DNA of 64,000 nucleotides from Caldalkalibacillus thermarum (GTDB lineage: Bacteria > Bacillota > Bacilli > Caldalkalibacillales > Caldalkalibacillaceae): contig NZ_BMKZ01000004.1 of the NCBI RefSeq assembly GCF_014644735.1, positions 1-64,000 on the forward strand. Direction: 5' to 3'. Every line of letters starts with the position of its first letter. The first letter of the stretch is position 1. Of this stretch, positions 53,284-63,365 are shown one piece after another. The translations under genes and the position numbers were made by a program. A model generated the notes under the pieces. It ran no database searches and was not told where the DNA came from. It saw only the letters and a list, made by a program, of their open reading frames with translations.

Positions 53284-54888
53284 ATGGAACAAATACATTG
53301 CGAATGCGGACATGTCAATCCTCCCGGAACAGAACTTTGCGAACAGTGCGGAAAGCCCTTTGATGACCAAGACAGCATTTTGAATATGCGTTATGAAGGT
53401 GCCGCTTTGCGCTCTAAAAGGAGACGCAAAACGTTCATAGACCACATATGGAACTTTTTTGCTTCGGTCAAAGTGGGTGTATGGCTTTTGGTCATCACAT
53501 TGGTTGCTTCGACGCTGGGCACCATTTACCCCCAGCAGATGTATATTCCATCTACTGCCGACCCATATGAGTACTACCCCGAAAATTATGGATTTGGGGG
53601 CTTTTTATATGTGACACTGGGCTTTCATAATCTGTACAGCTCCTGGTGGTATGTGACACTGCTCGTTTTGATCGGCATTTCTATTATTGTGGCCAGCATC
53701 GACCGCGGTCTTCCATTGTACCGGGCGCTTAAACGGCAGCGGGTTAAACGCCATCCCCAGTTTCTGAAACGGCAGCGGATTCACAGCCAGGTTACTGTTG
53801 AGCAGCCTGCACAGGTATTGGAGAAGGCCAAACAGGCCTTAGCCAGTATGCGCTATAAGGTGCGGGAAGAAAATGGCGCTGTCCTGGGCGAAAAAAACCG
53901 GTTCAGCCGCTGGGGAGCATATGTGGTCCACCTGGGCCTGATCATTCTCCTTGTTGGTGCTCTGTTACGTGTGCTTCCTGGTTTTACAATGGATCAATAT
54001 GTTTGGATCAGGGACGGTGAAATCGTACCTGTACCCGGTACAAACAATCAATATTATATACAGAGTGAAGGTTTTACTTTAAAAGTGTATGAGGATTACC
54101 AGACTGGAGAGGATACAGAAGGACAACAGCGGTTTATTCCCGAAGATTTTATTACGGAAGCCGTGCTGTATGAAAATAAGACAAACGCTTCAGGAGAGAA
54201 GGAACTGGTGAAAGTGAAAGAACATACCATACGGGTCAATGATCCGTTGCGGTATGAGGGTCTTTCATTTTACCAGTCAGATTATATTTTAGACGAGTTC
54301 AGCGTGTTTACTTTTGCCTTGACGCATAAAGCGTCAGGAAAAGAGGTGGGCGAAATAACCGTTGATTTATATGATCCTGATCCAGAATATGACCTGGGTA
54401 ACGGTTACAAGGTCCAATTGTTGGAATACTATCCTGACTTCGAAATGGATGCCCACAAACAACCTCAAACAAAAAGCAGTATTCCCAATAACCCTGCATT
54501 TATCTTTCGGACCATCACCCCGGACAACCCTGCGGGTGAAAAAAGCATGGTGTTGATCGGACAAACCATTGAAATGCCTGGGGAAGAGAATCAGTATGCT
54601 TTGAAGATCAACAATGTGGAGTTTAAAAATGTAACCGGTTTGATGGTGCGCAAAGAACGGAGCTTGCCGGTCATCTATTTGGGGCTGGGGATTACGATGG
54701 TTGGCCTGATCATGTGCTTTTATTGGCAGCACAGGCGGATTTGGATTCAGCAAGAAGGCAGCCAGATTTTGCTGGCCGCCCACACCAACAAGAATTGGTT
54801 CGGGTTTAAAAAAGAGGTTGAACAATTGATTGACCAGACGGGTCTTCCTGTTGATAAACAGACCTTGGACAAGGAGGAAGCGAACTAA
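53284..54888 (+). CDS. resB: Cytochrome c biogenesis protein ResB
   Basis: A 534-residue membrane protein of system II. The N terminus is a zinc ribbon (CECG...CEQCG, residues 6-22), then membrane helices near 60, 115 and 215, a large outer domain from 235 and a last helix near 460 (VIYLGLGITMVGLIMCFYW). With ResC it exports haem and attaches it to cytochrome c. The stop overlaps resC by one base. Confidence 0.94.
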   Translation: MEQIHCECGHVNPPGTELCEQCGKPFDDQDSILNMRYEGAALRSKRRRKTFIDHIWNFFASVKVGVWLLVITLVASTLGTIYPQQMYIPSTADPYEYYPENYGFGGFLYVTLGFHNLYSSWWYVTLLVLIGISIIVASIDRGLPLYRALKRQRVKRHPQFLKRQRIHSQVTVEQPAQVLEKAKQALASMRYKVREENGAVLGEKNRFSRWGAYVVHLGLIILLVGALLRVLPGFTMDQYVWIRDGEIVPVPGTNNQYYIQSEGFTLKVYEDYQTGEDTEGQQRFIPEDFITEAVLYENKTNASGEKELVKVKEHTIRVNDPLRYEGLSFYQSDYILDEFSVFTFALTHKASGKEVGEITVDLYDPDPEYDLGNGYKVQLLEYYPDFEMDAHKQPQTKSSIPNNPAFIFRTITPDNPAGEKSMVLIGQTIEMPGEENQYALKINNVEFKNVTGLMVRKERSLPVIYLGLGITMVGLIMCFYWQHRRIWIQQEGSQILLAAHTNKNWFGFKKEVEQLIDQTGLPVDKQTLDKEEAN

Positions 54889-56105
54889 TGGAGGATAGGT
54901 TGATCAGCTTCAGCAGTACAGCTTTGCTCATTGCTTTTCTGCTTTACCTTGTTTCCGCTTTGTTTTTTGTTTTCACCGTCACCGGCCGGACGAAAAGTGC
55001 GGAGGAAAAGCAGTATATTAAACAGAAATGGGGCAGGCTGGGCTTCGGTCTTACTGTGATCGGTTTTGGTTTCCATGCGGCCTATTACGTGTTGCGCTGG
55101 ATTGGCCAAGGACACGCCCCTCTCAGTTCCATGTTTGAGTTTATGAGCTTTTTAGCCATGATGACGGTTTTGGGTTTTATCGTGATTTACAGAATGTACA
55201 GAACGACCATCCTGGGTGTTTTTGTCTTGCTTCTAGCAGTCACGCTGCTGGGCTGGGCTTCTGTCTTTGACACCACACCTAAACCGCTTGTCCCGGCTTT
55301 GCAAAGCCACTGGCTGAAACTGCACGTGGCAACTGTAGCCCTGGGAGAGGGGCTGTTTGCCGTTGGGTTTGCGGCGGGATTGATGTATCTCATCCGCACG
55401 GTTGATCAGCATAAATCATCCTGGCATACGGTCATGCTGGAATGGGTTCTTGCTGCTATTCTGATGGTTATTGGCTTTGTTGGCCTTGTCTTCACCTTTT
55501 CTTTCTTAGATTACGAGGCCCAATTTAAGTACATCAATGAGCGGGGCCAGGAACAAGTGCTTACTTACACTTTGCCCCCGTTGGCCGGCCCCTATGAGGG
55601 GGAACAATTGTCCCAGGAGCGGATGAGACCTTTGTTTGAAACGCCGTCCTGGATGCAGGGACGGGATGCTCCGCGCAAATTTAATACCCTGATCTGGTCT
55701 GTACTGGTTGGGGGAGTATTGTATATCCTACTGCGCCTTTTGGCTGGAAAGCGGCTGGGGGCTGTCATTCAACCCTGGCTGGCCGACTTAAAACCGTCCA
55801 TGCTGGATGAAATCAGCTATCGGGCGATCATTATTGCGTTTCCCATTTTTACCCTGGGCGGCCTTGTGTTTGCCATGATCTGGGCTGAAGAGGCCTGGGG
55901 ACGGTTTTGGGGATGGGATCCTAAAGAAGTATGGGCGCTGATCACCTGGTTGTTTTATGCCTCCTATATTCACTTGCGCTTAACAAAAGGATGGGAAGGC
56001 ATGAAGTCAGCCTGGTTAGCTGTGCTTGGATTTGTAATTATTATGTTCAATCTGGTGTTTGTCAACCTGGTGATCGCCGGTCTGCATTCCTATGTGTCAG
56101 GTTAA
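54888..56105 (+). CDS. resC: Cytochrome c biogenesis protein ResC (CcsA)
   Basis: A 405-residue membrane protein of the haem-handling family. The WWD-type haem domain is visible as WGRFWGWDPKEVWALITWL near 345-363; His residues in SHWLKLHVA and in the last helices are the likely haem ligands. About eight membrane helices. The ATG overlaps the resB stop (TAATG). Confidence 0.95.
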   Translation: MEDRLISFSSTALLIAFLLYLVSALFFVFTVTGRTKSAEEKQYIKQKWGRLGFGLTVIGFGFHAAYYVLRWIGQGHAPLSSMFEFMSFLAMMTVLGFIVIYRMYRTTILGVFVLLLAVTLLGWASVFDTTPKPLVPALQSHWLKLHVATVALGEGLFAVGFAAGLMYLIRTVDQHKSSWHTVMLEWVLAAILMVIGFVGLVFTFSFLDYEAQFKYINERGQEQVLTYTLPPLAGPYEGEQLSQERMRPLFETPSWMQGRDAPRKFNTLIWSVLVGGVLYILLRLLAGKRLGAVIQPWLADLKPSMLDEISYRAIIIAFPIFTLGGLVFAMIWAEEAWGRFWGWDPKEVWALITWLFYASYIHLRLTKGWEGMKSAWLAVLGFVIIMFNLVFVNLVIAGLHSYVSG

Positions 56106-56136
56106 TTTCTAACTCATGCCTTGGAGGGAGTTTTCC

Positions 56137-56853
56137 ATGGATAAACAAGCTCGCATTCTGGTTGTGGATGATGAGGAAAGAATTAGACGGTTGCTGCGCT
56201 TGTACCTTGAGAAAGAGAACATGATTGTTGAGGAGGCAGAGGACGGGGAAGATGCACTCAACAAAGCACTAAATGGGGATTACGACTTAATCATGTTGGA
56301 TTTGATGCTTCCTAAATTAGACGGGATCGAAGTGTGTAAAAAACTTCGTGAGAAAAAGGCAACGCCTGTGATCATGATTACAGCCCGGGGCGAGGAGGCC
56401 AACCGCATTCAGGGGTTTGAAGTTGGAGCCGATGACTATGTTGTGAAACCGTTCAGCCCAAGGGAGACCGTGGCGCGTGTCAAGGCTGTCTTGCGCCGTG
56501 CATCGGCAACTGCTTATCTTAGCACCGATCAAAAAACGAAAAATGTTCTGGTGTTCCCCCATTTCACCATTGATCATGATGCCCATGAAGTGATTGTTAA
56601 TGGCCAGGAGGTAGCCTTGACCCCAAAAGAGTATGATCTCTTGTACTATCTGGCCTCATCTCCCAATAAAGTGTTTTCCAGGGAGCAGTTGTTGAAAGAT
56701 GTGTGGAATTATGAGTTTTTTGGAGACCTGAGAACGGTTGACACTCACATCAAACGTTTGCGCGAAAAGCTGAACAAGCACTCGCCGCAAGCAGCAAAAA
56801 TGATTGCCACTGTATGGGGGGTAGGCTATAAGCTAGAGGTGCCGGCCGAGTGA
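56137..56853 (+). CDS. resD: Response regulator ResD
   Basis: A 238-residue OmpR-type regulator: receiver domain with acidic pair DDEE, phospho-Asp in LIMLDLMLPKLDG and Lys in VVKPFSPRE; winged helix at the C terminus (LTPKEYDLLYYLASSPNKVFSREQLL). ResD activates aerobic and anaerobic respiration genes, including fnr in B. subtilis. ATG 56137 follows GGAGGGAG. Overlaps resE by 4 bases. Confidence 0.95.
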   Translation: MDKQARILVVDDEERIRRLLRLYLEKENMIVEEAEDGEDALNKALNGDYDLIMLDLMLPKLDGIEVCKKLREKKATPVIMITARGEEANRIQGFEVGADDYVVKPFSPRETVARVKAVLRRASATAYLSTDQKTKNVLVFPHFTIDHDAHEVIVNGQEVALTPKEYDLLYYLASSPNKVFSREQLLKDVWNYEFFGDLRTVDTHIKRLREKLNKHSPQAAKMIATVWGVGYKLEVPAE

Positions 56854-58655
56854 GTTTTCTGTGGCGCAGTGTGGTGGGCAAGTTATGGATGACCATTATT
56901 CTTTTGGTCACGGTGGTCCTGGTCATCCTGGCCATTCTTTTGGTCCAGTTCTTTGATCATTTTTACTTTGAACAACAAAATGAGGAATTGAAACATCTGG
57001 CTTTTAAAATTGCTGATATTTTTGAGACCTATGAACATCATTCCGAAGCCCGCTATATCACCAAAGAACTGGTCGAGGTTTCCCAGACCACCCTTGTTGT
57101 GATCGGCCCCGACCAACATGAGTTTTGGAAGGTTTCAGCTGATAAGCAGCTCCCCATTATTGACGTGGAAATCCTGTTCAACGACAGTGATTTGCAACAG
57201 GTGTTTTTCGGCCGGACCATTGATAAACGGGGGCATTTTCCAGTTTATATCGACGGGCGTATGGTTGAGCTAGATGTCCTGATTGTGGCAGCTCCGATCA
57301 TGATCGAAGGAACTCCGCATGGCGCTGTTTTTCTTTACCAGACGCTGGACGTCATTAATGAAACGATAGAAGTCACCAAGCGAATTATCTTGTATTCAGC
57401 CGGGATCGCTATTTTCTTAACGACGATCTTTGCCTTTTTCCTCTCCACAAGGATTACCTATCCATTGCGCCAGATGAAAGTGGCTGCAGATAATATAGCT
57501 AAAGGAGATTTCAATTCCCGTGTCTCGATTCGCTCGAACGATGAAATTGGTGATCTCGCTTTAACTTTTAATCATATGGCTAAACAATTGAACGATTCTA
57601 TCCAGGCACTGTCACATGAGAAAGAGCTCTTGTCCAGTATCTTGCGGAGTATGGTAGACGGGGTGATCACCCTTGACCGTAAAGGAGAGGTGATTTTGCT
57701 CAATCCTCCGGCAGAGAAAATGCTGAAGACCTGGCGATACGAGGAAAATATGGAGGATGAGCCCCATAAGCTTCCCCGCCTGCTGCTGGATGTCTTTGAC
57801 CAGGTGGTGCAAACAGAAGGTGAGCATGTGCGCACGGTTTCAGCCCAGGGGCGCTTTTGGACGATCGTGATGGCTCCCCTTTACAACCGGGAAACGCTAA
57901 GAGGGGCAGTGGCCGTGGTCCGGGACATGACTGAAGAGAAGCGCCTGGATAAGCTGAGAAAAGATTTTGTCGCCAACGTCTCTCACGAGTTGCGCACGCC
58001 ACTGGCCATGTTACAAGGTTACAGTGAAGCCCTGGTGGATGATGTGGTTGGTTCAGCTGAGGAACGAAAGGAATTGGCTAAGATCATTCATGAGGAATCC
58101 ATGCGGATGGGACGGTTGGTCAGTGAACTGTTGGATTTAGCCCGCATTCAAGCTGGTCATGTTGAACTTGATTTAAAGCCACTGCCGTTGGGTCCCATTG
58201 TGCATAAAACGCTGCGCAAATTTACAAATCTGGCCAAGGAAGCAGGGATTAGCCTCCTCGAAGATGTCCAAGAGTCAGATCAATGTTATCAAGTGGATGA
58301 AGACCGCATGGAGCAAATCCTGACCAATTTGATTGACAATGCAATTCGCTATACACCTCCCCAAGGGACAGTCACGGTTCAACTTAAAGAAGATGCCCAT
58401 GGGGCCCATATATCGGTAAAAGATACGGGTGATGGCATTCCTGAAGAGGATCTTCCTTTTGTCTTTGAGCGTTTCTATAAAGCAGATAAGGCCAGAACCA
58501 GAGGTAAGTCTGGAACGGGACTGGGATTGGCCATTGTCAAGGATCTGGTGGAGGCTCATCACGGTCACATAGACGTGCACAGCAAAGTGGGCGAAGGGAC
58601 AACCTTTACCATTCATCTTCCACGGGATTTAAGCGGTGAAAGGGTAGCAAGATAA
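56850..58655 (+). CDS. resE: Sensor histidine kinase ResE
   Basis: A 601-residue kinase: membrane helix at 10-35, extracytoplasmic domain, second helix near 175-200, HAMP (STRITYPLRQMKVAADNIAKG), PAS domain (about 265-360), HisKA with the phospho-His in FVANVSHELRTPLAMLQGY and HATPase (NLIDNAIRY, DTGDGIPEEDLPFVFERFY, GTGLGLAIV). It senses the respiratory state and phosphorylates ResD. It starts with GTG overlapping the resD stop. Confidence 0.95.
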   Translation: MSFLWRSVVGKLWMTIILLVTVVLVILAILLVQFFDHFYFEQQNEELKHLAFKIADIFETYEHHSEARYITKELVEVSQTTLVVIGPDQHEFWKVSADKQLPIIDVEILFNDSDLQQVFFGRTIDKRGHFPVYIDGRMVELDVLIVAAPIMIEGTPHGAVFLYQTLDVINETIEVTKRIILYSAGIAIFLTTIFAFFLSTRITYPLRQMKVAADNIAKGDFNSRVSIRSNDEIGDLALTFNHMAKQLNDSIQALSHEKELLSSILRSMVDGVITLDRKGEVILLNPPAEKMLKTWRYEENMEDEPHKLPRLLLDVFDQVVQTEGEHVRTVSAQGRFWTIVMAPLYNRETLRGAVAVVRDMTEEKRLDKLRKDFVANVSHELRTPLAMLQGYSEALVDDVVGSAEERKELAKIIHEESMRMGRLVSELLDLARIQAGHVELDLKPLPLGPIVHKTLRKFTNLAKEAGISLLEDVQESDQCYQVDEDRMEQILTNLIDNAIRYTPPQGTVTVQLKEDAHGAHISVKDTGDGIPEEDLPFVFERFYKADKARTRGKSGTGLGLAIVKDLVEAHHGHIDVHSKVGEGTTFTIHLPRDLSGERVAR

Positions 58656-58667
58656 AGGTGACGGTCA

Positions 58668-59288
58668 ATGGTTAAGTTCGCGGAAAAGCAGTGGAAACGG
58701 GCGTTTTTTGCCCTCCTGGGCGGTGTTTTCATCCTCGGTGCAGGCTTAGCTTGCGGATTGTTGATGTGGATCAACAGCTTAAGTTCAGCCCTAGATCCTG
58801 ACGATTGGCCCCCGCTGGGAGAAAAACATGAAGAGGCAAGCGCAGTTTTCACGTTAAGTGTAACCAAAAAAGATTTAAACACGTTCATCAGGGCCTATCT
58901 AAGACAAGACGCGGAGGGCAACGCTGACTATGACCTCTATCTTGATGACCGTATCCATTTTAGGGCGGATATACCTGTTTTTAACCGCCATATTCCTCTG
59001 GTCATGAGCTTTGATCCTCTTGTTCTTCAAACGGGTGATGTGTTGCTTGAGCTGCGCACGATGCATTTAGGCAGTCTCCAGCTCCCTCCAGAACTGGTCG
59101 TGGCCCTTATCAAGGGGAGCTATACCTTTCCTGAATGGGTTATGATCAATCCTGAACGGGCAGAGATTTACTTGGCGCTGACTCGGCTTAAGATCCAAGA
59201 TCAGTTTTATTTAAAGGTGCAAACATTTGATCTGGAACAGGATGAAATCGTGTTTCAGTTGATTTATGACGCGTTTGCTCCAGAATAG
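58668..59288 (+). CDS. ypmS: YpmS-like membrane-anchored protein (DUF2140)
   Basis: A 206-residue protein with one N-terminal membrane helix (FFALLGGVFILGAGLACGLLMW, residues 13-34) and an outer domain. SVTKKDLNTFIRAYL and PVFNRHIPLVMSFDPLVLQTGDVLLEL are typical of the YpmS/DUF2140 family. Function unknown. It is 13 bases after resE and may be the last gene of the res operon. AAAGGTGACGG is upstream. Confidence 0.87.
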   Translation: MVKFAEKQWKRAFFALLGGVFILGAGLACGLLMWINSLSSALDPDDWPPLGEKHEEASAVFTLSVTKKDLNTFIRAYLRQDAEGNADYDLYLDDRIHFRADIPVFNRHIPLVMSFDPLVLQTGDVLLELRTMHLGSLQLPPELVVALIKGSYTFPEWVMINPERAEIYLALTRLKIQDQFYLKVQTFDLEQDEIVFQLIYDAFAPE

Positions 59289-59364
59289 AACAGTTGTGGT
59301 TGCAGACGGGGGATTTCCGTGCTAGGATTAAAATGAACAGATTCAGCACAAGGGGATTGTTCAC

Positions 59365-59625
59365 ATGTTTGTTCGAAAAGTGGGTTTAGCTGTGTGGTTA
59401 AACCAGTTGAAAATGGCCAGACACTTAAGAAAGTTTGGCAATGTCCATTATGTATCCAGACGCATGCGTTATGCCATATTATATGTCGACAAAGACAAAG
59501 TGCAGGATATCATCTCCAGGCTAAACCGGCTTAATTATGTCAAAAAAGTGGAGCCCTCCCACTGGCATGAGTTGCGCACAGAGTTTCAATCCAAACCAGA
59601 TAAGGTCAAGGAATATCCTTATTGA
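59365..59625 (+). CDS. ylbG: YlbG family protein (DUF2129)
   Basis: An 86-residue soluble alpha/beta protein with KVGLAVWLNQLKMARHLRKFG, VHYVSRRMRYAILYVD and LNYVKKVEPSHW, all typical of YlbG (UPF0298). Function unknown. It opens the ylb block shared with B. subtilis (ylbG-ylbH-coaD-ylbJ-ylbK-ylbL). The site AAGGGG precedes the ATG. Confidence 0.9.
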   Translation: MFVRKVGLAVWLNQLKMARHLRKFGNVHYVSRRMRYAILYVDKDKVQDIISRLNRLNYVKKVEPSHWHELRTEFQSKPDKVKEYPY

Positions 59626-59856
59626 GTCAAGCGTGTGTAGTCAATGTAGAATTCAATGAACAATGAACAATAAATGGCCTGAGGCAAAGTTTCGGTTGTA
59701 AATAAGCTCCCTTTCTGTTGAGGAAGGGAGCTTATTATATGGGGTGACATACTGGGAAGCCAAGTGGGAATACCTACTGGTTATCACACACAAAAAAACC
59801 GCCTGCCAGTCAGCAGGCGGCCAAAAATGGGAGAGGAGAAACCGGAGGAAGAGCTT
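59626..59856. other. Gap with two strong hairpins
   Basis: Between ylbG and rsmD are a perfect 13-bp hairpin (AATAAGCTCCCTT at 59701-59713 with AAGGGAGCTTATT at 59724-59736, no T-run) and CCGCCTGC (59799-59806) with GCAGGCGG (59813-59820), flanked by seven A on the left. The second is a minus-strand intrinsic terminator by shape, though no minus-strand gene is evident to its right. Confidence 0.5.
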
Positions 59857-59949
59857 ATGGGGAAACGTAAGTCTTCTCCGCGGTTGTCATCGGCATTGAA
59901 CAATGCCGACATTATCATTATGGAACATCAAGGCAAAAATTATACCTAA
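59857..59949 (+). CDS. Possible 30-residue basic peptide
   Basis: ATG at 59857 is eight bases from GGAGG and opens a 30-codon frame: MGKRKSSPRLSSALNNADII, ending HQGKNYT. The N terminus is basic. An inverted repeat GGCATTG/CAATGCC lies in it. I know no matching family; the good ribosome site is the sole support. Confidence 0.4.
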   Translation: MGKRKSSPRLSSALNNADIIIMEHQGKNYT

Positions 59950-60031
59950 AAAGACAATAATTGTGTTAACATAAAAAAAGATTAATTCGCCTGGTCACTA
60001 ACATATACTATTTCCAATGGAAGTGATGCTT

Positions 60032-61080
<1,049 letters not shown>

Positions 61081-61109
61081 AAGTGCTGTGACAGAAAGCA
61101 CGATGAAAT

Positions 61110-61147
61110 AAAGGCAGCATTGTGGGGAGTCAAAACTGCCTTTTTTT
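61110..61147. terminator. Terminator between coaD and ylbJ
   Basis: AAAGGCAG (61110-61117) pairs with CTGCCTTT (61136-61143), followed by TTTT. The end of ylbJ (61130) lies in the loop. Confidence 0.8.
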
Positions 61148-62374
61148 CACCTGCAGCTGGGCAACAGACATCAGGCAGAGCATGATCACAAGCAGGCCTG
61201 CCATCAGCAGAGTGCTCAAAACAAAGAGATGGCTGTTGCTCCAAACTGTGACACTTGAAGGCTCTCCTTGCGCAATGGCCGGCAGTGAGACATGGGACAG
61301 CAAGGGAAGCAAAGGTTTCCACAATATATATGTCCAGGCACAGGCCAAGATGGCATGAATCAAACGGGCAAATAAATAAGGTGAATAGCGGATATCAGTT
61401 TTAGCCAGCATGCTGGCCACTTGGGCATGTACGGACAGTCCGCTCCAGGCAATAATAGCGCTGGCTATGGCGACTTTGTGCACCAATGGAACCGCTTCAC
61501 CTGCTTCACTGGCCATCTGGGCGCCCAGGGTGATTTCAAACAGGCCGGCCATCAAGGCATGAATCAAGGCGGGCTCGACGCCCAGCGGAAACAGAAACAG
61601 GGTGAAAAAGAAAGCAAGTACTTTGTTTATGCCAAGAATATGCAGGAGATTAATAATCACTGAAAACATGATGATAAACCCGCCGATCAGCAACAACGTC
61701 TGAATAGAAGATGTGACGGCATCTCCCATCAATTTGCCAATTGTCCGTCCGTCTTTAACCCGGGCGCGGTGCATCGCCTGCAGGGCCCGATACAAGATAT
61801 TGTGGTTGTTGTAAGGAAAATAGGACCGGGGTTTTTCTGTTGTGGGTCTAGGTTCATGGCAGTCATGAAAACGCATGATTAAGCCTACACAAATGGCAGA
61901 GAGATAATGGGCAAGGGCAATGATCATCCCCAGACGCACATCGTGGAAAAAACCGACAGCTACCGCTCCAACCATAAATAAGGGGCCGGAAGTGCTGGTG
62001 AGGGAAACCAGACGTTCTCCTTCTGAACGGGTAATGAGTTCATGTTCCCTAAGATGCACTGTCAGTTTAGCTCCCATGGGATAGCCAGAAGCAATGCCCA
62101 TGGAAAAGACAAATCCGCCTACCCCCGGGACACGGAACAAGGGACGCATACATGGTTCCAAAAGTACGCCCAGAAAATGAACCACACCAAATCCCATTAA
62201 TAGTTCTGAAGTAATAAAAAAAGGGAGGAGTGCAGGGAAAACAACTTCCCACCATATGGTTAATCCCCGTAAAGAGGCTTCGAATGAATGTTGAGGAAAG
62301 GAAATAATTGAGACCACCAATACTAACGAAAATAAAGCCATACATCCTGTTTTGACATAGGCTGCCCGGTGCAT
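61130..62374 (-). CDS. ylbJ: YlbJ sporulation integral membrane protein
   Basis: A 414-residue membrane protein of the nucleoside-recognition (Gate) family, with about eight to ten helices: WWEVVFPALLPFFITSELLMGFG, GGFVFSMGIASGYPMGAKLT, LTSTSGPLFMVGAVAVGFF, and WSGLSVHAQVASML. YlbJ is needed for spore heat resistance in B. subtilis. It starts at ATG 62374 with AGGAGGG five bases upstream; the ATG at 62389 overlaps that site. Transcribed against coaD. Confidence 0.93.
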   Translation of the reverse strand: MHRAAYVKTGCMALFSLVLVVSIISFPQHSFEASLRGLTIWWEVVFPALLPFFITSELLMGFGVVHFLGVLLEPCMRPLFRVPGVGGFVFSMGIASGYPMGAKLTVHLREHELITRSEGERLVSLTSTSGPLFMVGAVAVGFFHDVRLGMIIALAHYLSAICVGLIMRFHDCHEPRPTTEKPRSYFPYNNHNILYRALQAMHRARVKDGRTIGKLMGDAVTSSIQTLLLIGGFIIMFSVIINLLHILGINKVLAFFFTLFLFPLGVEPALIHALMAGLFEITLGAQMASEAGEAVPLVHKVAIASAIIAWSGLSVHAQVASMLAKTDIRYSPYLFARLIHAILACAWTYILWKPLLPLLSHVSLPAIAQGEPSSVTVWSNSHLFVLSTLLMAGLLVIMLCLMSVAQLQVKKRQF

Positions 62375-62540
62375 ACCTACCCTCCTCATACATATAAGGC
62401 TTGTATATGTCTACGTTGCAACAGCCAGCTTTAGACCTTTTTCGAAAAAATTCCTGTCCAGTATGACGGGCAGATCCTTTTGCACATCGGCTGGTGATCA
62501 ATCTGTCCGACGATGAATAAGTATAAAAGGGGTGAGCCAC

Positions 62541-63365
62541 GTGAGGAGGAATCCACATCAGATTGAGCAGCAACAACCGAAAATTGGCCTTGCACTGGGT
62601 GCGGGGGGTGCGCGGGGGCTGGCCCATATCGGGGTGTTGCAAAAACTTGAGGAGCATGGCATCCCCGTCCACTGTATTGCGGGAAGCAGCATTGGGGCTC
62701 TCGTGGGCAGCTTGTATGCAGTGGGCCATTCTCCGGAGCAAATGAAAAAGTTTATTTCGCTGTTTCCCCAAAAGTATTGGCTGGATTATACGGTACCTAA
62801 AATGGGTTTCATTACCGGTGACAAAATCAAGGAGATTGTTCGTCTGCTCACAAAAAACAAACAGATTGAAGAAGCGGAAAAACCTCTGGCTATTGTGGCT
62901 ACCCAATTGGAAAAAGGAGAACGGGCTGTTTTTCGGGAGGGGCCGATTGCCGAAGCGGTCAGAGCAAGTGTCTCCATCCCCGGCATTTTTGTACCGGCAG
63001 TCATAAACGGAAAACTCTATGTGGATGGCGGAGTGGTTGACCGTGTTCCGGTTTCCGTCTTGAAAGAGATGGAAGCTGATTTGATTGTGGCAGTCGATGT
63101 ATCATATTCTGGGGAGTCGAACTACCCAATCAAATCCATATTTGATGTTATTGCCCAGACAATAGATATTATGGAACGGGAAATTTTGAAATATCGCATG
63201 CTTGACGTGGATGTCCTGATCCGCCCCAATGTTAAAGCTTACAGCACCACAATGTTTTACAAGGCGGAAGAGATCATCCACGAGGGGATACGTTCGGCAG
63301 AAGAAGCCATTCCCAAGATTAAAGAAGCGATGAGGAAGTGGAGGGAAGCAAATACACATGTTTAA
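62541..63365 (+). CDS. ylbK: YlbK-like patatin-family phospholipase/esterase
   Basis: A 274-residue patatin-like serine hydrolase: oxyanion loop LGAGGARGLAHIGVL, nucleophile GSSIGALVG (GxSxG) and catalytic Asp in VDGGVVDRVP. Close to RssA/YlbK, substrate unknown. GTG 62541 follows AAAAGGGGTGA; the GTG at 62532 overlaps that site. The stop overlaps the following gene by 8 bases. Confidence 0.9.
   Translation: MRRNPHQIEQQQPKIGLALGAGGARGLAHIGVLQKLEEHGIPVHCIAGSSIGALVGSLYAVGHSPEQMKKFISLFPQKYWLDYTVPKMGFITGDKIKEIVRLLTKNKQIEEAEKPLAIVATQLEKGERAVFREGPIAEAVRASVSIPGIFVPAVINGKLYVDGGVVDRVPVSVLKEMEADLIVAVDVSYSGESNYPIKSIFDVIAQTIDIMEREILKYRMLDVDVLIRPNVKAYSTTMFYKAEEIIHEGIRSAEEAIPKIKEAMRKWREANTHV

Noticed and set aside
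62067-62906. 279-codon minus-strand ORF
   Set aside because: Lies across ylbJ and antisense to ylbK; composition is Cys/Phe/His rich and no family is apparent.
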